The notes below the pieces were generated by a model. It searched no databases. It worked only from the letters and a program-made list of their open reading frames with translations, and was not told where the DNA came from. Source: JAJDZL01 sp965220665 (GTDB taxonomy: Bacteria > Pseudomonadota > Gammaproteobacteria > Arenicellales > JAJDZL01). From it: DNA of 64,000 bases. The position numbers and the translations under genes were made by a program. Location of the stretch: assembly GCA_965220665.1 (NCBI GenBank), contig CBDCQQ010000005.1:868001-932000 (forward strand), in the 5' to 3' direction. Positions within the stretch are counted from its first letter, which is position 1. Each line of letters begins with the position of its first letter. Shown piece by piece: positions 59,549-64,000 of the stretch.

Positions 59549-61570
59549 CTAATACAGATAACGAGCAAGCCGGATTCCGGTTCTATCGTTACCTGCTGAA
59601 CTACCCGTTCTGTAAGCGACTCGAAGTTCACTTACTTCACCCGACGCCCAGTTTGATCCCTTGATCGTGTGATATGTCGCATTGGAGGTGTCGAACGGGT
59701 CAAGCTCAATTTGATCGCCACTGGGAACAGCGTAGTCATACGCATCATGCGTCCACTCACTCACATTGCCAGTCAAATCATGAATGCCTGCGGGATTGGG
59801 CTGGAATAATCCTGTCGCACTCACGCCTGCCTGGCCGTCGTTGTATTGCGGAATGAAGACAGCCACGAAGCCCTTAGCGGTCTCATCGGCCAGATTGCCC
59901 GAGTTTTGAGGAATGATTGTCTTATTACCCCAAGGGAAGATGGTTTGCTGATTACGACCCGCCTTTGCCGCCAGCCACTCCCATTCAGCTTCCGTCAACA
60001 TCCGGTACCCATCCGCAGTCGAATCGCTACCCTGGTACTCATCACCTGCAAACCGATATACAGGCCTCAGCCCCTCCCTTTTACTAAGCCAGTTGCTGAA
60101 TTTCGCTGCCTCCTTCCAACTGATTCCAGTAATCGGACGATTGCCTGCGGCCGGAATCGAACCGGCACCAATGAACTTGTGAAACGATTCGGCTGTGACT
60201 TCGTGCACACCGGCGTAGAATGGTCTTTTCAACTGGATTTGGCGATAGAACTCGTTCGGTCTGCTATTTGAATCACCGGGTTTGGAACCCATAGTGAAGT
60301 AATCCGCCTCTTTGAACAGTTTGAATTCCATTCCAATGCTGTTCAAATATATATCCGGAGAGGTATTGAGTCGATGGTCTTGTTCCGACACAAGATTGAC
60401 CTCCAATACTCGGGTTGTCCCTTCAACGGGTGTAATCGTGTGAGTCTCAGACAAGTATCCTGTCTGGCTGACGGTCATTGTTTGAGGAATGGTCTGCATG
60501 CGAACCAGAACCGGCGTTTTTCCAATGACTTTGCCCTTGTGAGAAACATCAGCTGTTGGGTTTGATCTCACCTCCACCATTCCATAAACGGGTTTGAGTT
60601 CCATTTCGATTTGATTGCCAAAGTTCGAATTCACCTCGAATTCTATCTCTTGAGTTCTGAAACCAGGCTTCGAATACGTGGCGGTTTGGCGGGAATTGAC
60701 GGGTAGCGAAACGCTAGCGGTTTCTCGGGATGCAACCATATTGCCACCCACTGTCAATGACCCATCAGGCGGCATCAACGAAAATGTTACTTCGCGGTTG
60801 CTCACTGCCAGTTTATAGTGCCGGCTCACTTCAGGAGTGTCTGGCGATATGACAAACGAATCCTTTCTCGGGTCGTGATCAGCAAGTGAAAGCGCAATTT
60901 CATACCCACCGCCTTCCAATTCCAGGTGCAACGGAGTTTTTCCAATCGCATTAGAATTGAGCGATACTTCTGCCCCGCTCGGAGCGGAGGTTATCTCAAC
61001 CAGACCCTTCACTGGTGTCAGATCAAGTGTTAACTGATACGACTCGCCGCGCTCAAGGGTTATCGATTGACTGGTTGGCTCAAAATGTGAGTGTCTGGCT
61101 TCAATTGTGTGCTGACCCGCAGGCAGATCGACGGTTAACTGCGGCGCTACCGATACCAACGCGCCATTCAAATACCAGCGAACGTCGTCCGATTCCGGTT
61201 TGGTTGTTGCCCTGACTGTGGCTGGCAGTGGCTTTAGCACCACATCAAGCTGCCCTCGTCTCCAGGTCGCGTCACCGACCGTCAAGACTTCCTTTTTGAA
61301 GCCATCAGCGGACACCTGTAGTTTCAAAGGGCTTCTTACTGCAATGATTCCACTGTTCCAAACCCACCCTGTGCCGTCAAGAATTTCCAACTGCGCAATG
61401 TCGACCGCTTCATCGGGCGCAACCGCGACAAACACTCGGTCAATGACGGCCGTGCCGAGATAAACACCCGCCGAAACCAAGAGAATCAGTATTACGCCAC
61501 CAATACCCAGCATCATTCGATGACGACGGGCACGCTGTGCCTTGATTAAACTGTCCTCAAACCCGCTCAT
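59549..61570 (-). CDS. PEGA-repeat and SUMF1/FGE-like domain protein
   Basis: 673 residues, anchored by one helix (about 20-42, MLGIGGVILILLVSAGVYLG), the rest periplasmic. Several PEGA-type beta repeats occur, for example VKGLVEITSAPSGAEVSLNS (about 187) and VYGMVEVRSNPTADVSHKGK (about 330). A sulfatase-modifying-factor-like domain fills about 405-672: IGMEFKLFKEADYFTMGSKP, RMLTEAEWEWLAAKAG, GIHDLTGNVSEWTHDAYDY and a final GIRLARYLY. The ending lacks the Cys of true formylglycine-generating enzymes (GFRCA), so it is probably a binding module rather than an oxidase. Start overlaps the TPR gene by 14 bases. Confidence 0.82.
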   Translation of the reverse strand: MSGFEDSLIKAQRARRHRMMLGIGGVILILLVSAGVYLGTAVIDRVFVAVAPDEAVDIAQLEILDGTGWVWNSGIIAVRSPLKLQVSADGFKKEVLTVGDATWRRGQLDVVLKPLPATVRATTKPESDDVRWYLNGALVSVAPQLTVDLPAGQHTIEARHSHFEPTSQSITLERGESYQLTLDLTPVKGLVEITSAPSGAEVSLNSNAIGKTPLHLELEGGGYEIALSLADHDPRKDSFVISPDTPEVSRHYKLAVSNREVTFSLMPPDGSLTVGGNMVASRETASVSLPVNSRQTATYSKPGFRTQEIEFEVNSNFGNQIEMELKPVYGMVEVRSNPTADVSHKGKVIGKTPVLVRMQTIPQTMTVSQTGYLSETHTITPVEGTTRVLEVNLVSEQDHRLNTSPDIYLNSIGMEFKLFKEADYFTMGSKPGDSNSRPNEFYRQIQLKRPFYAGVHEVTAESFHKFIGAGSIPAAGNRPITGISWKEAAKFSNWLSKREGLRPVYRFAGDEYQGSDSTADGYRMLTEAEWEWLAAKAGRNQQTIFPWGNKTIIPQNSGNLADETAKGFVAVFIPQYNDGQAGVSATGLFQPNPAGIHDLTGNVSEWTHDAYDYAVPSGDQIELDPFDTSNATYHTIKGSNWASGEVSELRVAYRTGSSAGNDRTGIRLARYLY

Positions 61571-63053
61571 CGCAGATAACCGTCACTTCGTTAACTTCAT
61601 CAGCATGTGGTGTAACGATGACCTCCACCAGCTTGTTTCGATACCCCCTTCTTGATCCCTCAAAGCGGTAAGTTCCAGGCTTGAGCATAATCTCCCGGTC
61701 GCGAACAGCCCCGATAATGCCAACTCGGCGCACAATGATGTGCGTTTTACCATCAGAGATCACGCGCACAGGCACTTCTTTTTGCCATTTGATCACGTCA
61801 ACTTCCAGTTCACTGACGGCTGCTCGCAAGCGTGGGCTGTACTTCAGCAACACCTGAGCTTCCTCAAGTTCTGTGCGTACGACATCGACAATATTTTTGG
61901 AACTCAGCCGGTGTGACCTAGCCAAATAGTCATCAAATTTAGACTGTGCATCAATGATGCTCTTGGCTAGATCTCGGCCCTCAATCGCGTCAATCAGTTG
62001 CGGGTTGAGCTTTAACGCCAGCTCAAGGTTCTGCTGAACAGTGATCCAGTCATCCTGTATCGCGCTATTTGCAGCAGCCTGAATCAGTTTCGCCACTTCA
62101 AGATCACGGACCAGTTCTTCAATGCTTTGTTTCAGTCGTACGATTTCCGGATGTGATGGTTTAAATCGCTGAGCTTTAGTCAGCGCATTTCTGGCCTTTT
62201 CCACATCCTCACTGGACAGTGCTTGACGCACTTCACCAATTGCGCGCTGGAATCGTCGGTCCTGCAACTCACGGTTTGCTGCTTCAATGCGTGTCTTAAT
62301 CTGTTCATCGCTGGGCTTAATTTTCAGAACACGATAAAGTGCATCAATTTCATCCTGCAATCGACCTTCACTGCGTGCGGCAATGGCAGCCTGCCTGGCA
62401 GCAATCAGTTCCGGCAACTGGATGATCTGCTGCTGCCAAAACTCGGCCTCCTTGCTGTGGGGACGCAAGGCGAGTGCCAAAGTAATGGCGTCCTGCGCAC
62501 CTTCGACATCTTCCCCCTCAAATGCACTGATCGCGATTTTCAGATTGATGTTATAGAAATCTTCCTCCTGCTGAAAAATGAATTCGACTTCACCAAGTGC
62601 CTGTTCAATGAGTCGAATCGCCTCTGGATAATCGACGTCAAAAAATGCCGCTTCTGCCTTACCGCGACTGGTAAGAATGAACTCTAGGCTTTGATCGAAA
62701 CCCGGAACAATTGACCGCCTTGTTTCCCACGCTGTCAACGCTTCATCCACGCGGGCAAGCATTTGCCTGTAGTGTTCAGTTTCTGATTTTTGACTGTCAG
62801 ATGAAGCTTGCGCGAAAACTCCAATGACGATCGCATCGTCCTGACTTAACGCGTGAGGTGTGTGGTTATCAGCGTAAAAGACCTGAACGCTGGTTTTGCT
62901 TCCAACGACTGGCTGCGGAATTGATAAAGCCACCACAAAATCGGCACTGACCGAATAGGCAGAACCACAGAACAGAAAAGAACTCAATACTGCGGGAACA
63001 GCGTGTTTCAGTAATTTGACACCTGCTGATTGGCTGCTGTGCATGACAGGCAT
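61557..63053 (-). CDS. Periplasmic TPR-like helical repeat protein
   Basis: 498 residues with a likely signal peptide (KHAVPAVLSSFLFCGSAYSV, cleavage near residue 37; the true start may be the second Met). The body is alpha-helical with TPR-like repeats, such as AEAAFFDVDYPEAIRLIEQA, DVEGAQDAITLALALRPHSK, DVEKARNALTKAQRFKPSHP and DWITVQQNLELALKLNPQLI. The last 70 residues form a PEGA-like beta module (IMLKPGTYRFEGSRRGYRNK). It probably serves as a periplasmic scaffold for the membrane complex encoded downstream. It overlaps the PEGA/SUMF1 gene by 14 bases. Confidence 0.75.
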   Translation of the reverse strand: MPVMHSSQSAGVKLLKHAVPAVLSSFLFCGSAYSVSADFVVALSIPQPVVGSKTSVQVFYADNHTPHALSQDDAIVIGVFAQASSDSQKSETEHYRQMLARVDEALTAWETRRSIVPGFDQSLEFILTSRGKAEAAFFDVDYPEAIRLIEQALGEVEFIFQQEEDFYNINLKIAISAFEGEDVEGAQDAITLALALRPHSKEAEFWQQQIIQLPELIAARQAAIAARSEGRLQDEIDALYRVLKIKPSDEQIKTRIEAANRELQDRRFQRAIGEVRQALSSEDVEKARNALTKAQRFKPSHPEIVRLKQSIEELVRDLEVAKLIQAAANSAIQDDWITVQQNLELALKLNPQLIDAIEGRDLAKSIIDAQSKFDDYLARSHRLSSKNIVDVVRTELEEAQVLLKYSPRLRAAVSELEVDVIKWQKEVPVRVISDGKTHIIVRRVGIIGAVRDREIMLKPGTYRFEGSRRGYRNKLVEVIVTPHADEVNEVTVICDERV

Positions 63054-63123
63054 CTTACCTCAGATCTGATTTGCACGTTACCGCATACAAACTTATCCTG
63101 CGCGCCGCTTACACGATGACCGA

Positions 63124-64000
63124 CTAAAGCTGCACCGGTGGTGATTCATGTTCGTGGAGCAGTTTGAGAGTTTCCCGCCACTTTTGATACTGGGTGGTTA
63201 CGCTGCCTCGAATTTCAAATTTTTGTCCTTCAACCAGAATCACTTTGGGTTCAACCTCGCGATTAAACGATTCGCCATGCTCTACCAGAATATCGTGATG
63301 GTATTTGCTCTCACTATTTGCGGCAAAACTGTTTTGCAGCATTGAAATGCCACCAACTGCCGCGGCGGTTGCTGCCAGAGCGGCACCAGTGTCGCCGCTA
63401 CTGTCGTCAGCAATTGCTGCAGCGCCAAGAAGCAGCAAAAAGCCACCCAGAGCCTGAGCGTTGGCTCTTCCCTCCGCTTCACGCTGGGCCTTTGCAGCTT
63501 CCATACTATGCTGCTGCCAGTTAACGTAACTGGTATTGGTTGTATGCACAAACCCTGTGTAGTGTTTCTGCATATCATCCATGAAAATCGCATCCTGTAT
63601 TCGCATTCCATTGGCTCGAACCAGTAAAGGATCATTCACTGCTGGCAATGAAACGAGTTTTAGTCGATTGTTTTTGACCTCGAGATGCTGTGCAAATGCG
63701 TCGGGTGACAGAGTAGCGGCAAACTGAAGCTGAGAAGTCGCTCGAATATCAGCAAGTTCTTCAGAAGATTTTTTCTTTAGAAGTTTCAATATGTCGGCAG
63801 CAGCCTTTTTGAATACCGGATTGTACGGGTCTGTCGCACTTGTGCGACTACTTTGCCAGTGATACTCCTTCACACGATGTTTATAAGTCCGCTTCATCCA
63901 CCGTTTGCCGCTGATGTCATGGACTTGCACTTCGATCTTGATGTCTTCCCCATTTGATTCGAGAATTTTGCCCGAAACAAAAAGATCGCCGCTAACCGCA
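63124..64000 (-). CDS. Unknown protein with glycine/alanine-rich helix (5' end outside window)
   Basis: The frame is open to the window edge, so about 292 residues are visible and the start is missing; a GTG at 63930 is internal. The visible N-terminal part (GDLFVSGKILESNGEDIKIE) reads as beta-strands. It is followed by basic residues and a coiled region, EAAKAQREAEGRANAQALGG. A small-residue hydrophobic segment comes next (GGFLLLLGAAAIADD, then ALAATAAAVGGISML), like a glycine-zipper hairpin. The end, VILVEGQKFEIRGSVTTQYQ, is again beta. Probably an envelope or lipoprotein-like component, 70 bases upstream of the TPR gene on the same strand. Confidence 0.55.
   Translation of the reverse strand, partial: AVSGDLFVSGKILESNGEDIKIEVQVHDISGKRWMKRTYKHRVKEYHWQSSRTSATDPYNPVFKKAAADILKLLKKKSSEELADIRATSQLQFAATLSPDAFAQHLEVKNNRLKLVSLPAVNDPLLVRANGMRIQDAIFMDDMQKHYTGFVHTTNTSYVNWQQHSMEAAKAQREAEGRANAQALGGFLLLLGAAAIADDSSGDTGAALAATAAAVGGISMLQNSFAANSESKYHHDILVEHGESFNREVEPKVILVEGQKFEIRGSVTTQYQKWRETLKLLHEHESPPVQL

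Overview
The window looks like a chromosomal segment of a gammaproteobacterium of moderate GC content. The evidence is gene order: polA-engB-cytochrome c4, fis-purH-purD, and tsaC/hemF next to purE, together with NarGHJI and an aerobic HemF. No species can be named from the sequence. I saw no rRNA, tRNA or CRISPR array.

Layout. (1) 1-10.9 kb, housekeeping: the 3' end of polA convergent with engB, an EEP-family hydrolase, cytochrome c4, then a minus-strand block (PGI-like isomerase, zinc-finger protein, ilvE, HD-domain protein, uvrD) and hspQ. (2) 10.85-13.9 kb, a small island: an AbiEi/AbiEii-like toxin-antitoxin pair with palindromic operators, bracketed by two 77-bp direct repeats and next to a fossil acyl-CoA synthetase end. 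(3) 13.9-22.4 kb, conserved core: a PCMT-like methyltransferase and TolC, then waaA, hemF, tsaC, purE, purD, purH and fis on the minus strand. (4) 22.6-34.2 kb, nitrate respiration: a GntR regulator, a NarK1-NarK2 fusion transporter, narGHJI and a parvulin foldase. (5) 34.26-36.28 kb, an intact IS1634-family element with a 6-bp target duplication. (6) 36.4-44.0 kb, a TRAP transporter divergent from a GlpA-like dehydrogenase, a second flavoprotein and a glycerol-kinase-like FGGY kinase, probably one uptake and oxidation pathway for a small polyol. (7) 44.3-53 kb, an accessory island: a higBA pair whose toxin has one nonsense codon, a GIY-YIG protein, two adjacent unknown genes, and an IS630 element split by an intact IS21 element. 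(8) 53-56.3 kb: pcm, pckA and a DUF169 protein. (9) 56.5-64 kb, a minus-strand operon running off the window.

The last operon is the most interesting locus. It encodes a MotA/TolQ/ExbB-type proton-channel protein, two consecutive von Willebrand A proteins whose single N-terminal membrane helix carries the FLD motif of ExbD/TolR/MotB, a one-helix mini-protein, a PEGA-repeat/SUMF1-like protein, a periplasmic TPR-like protein and an upstream partial protein. I infer an ion-motive-force-driven envelope machine in which vWA domains replace the usual periplasmic domain of the stator partner. Its function is not deducible from sequence alone, and its novelty would need a database search.

Mobile-element traffic is heavy. 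There are two complete elements (IS1634, IS21), one broken one (IS630), two IS1595-type transposase fossils and several decayed genes. These cluster in regions 2, 5 and 7 and leave the core operons intact.
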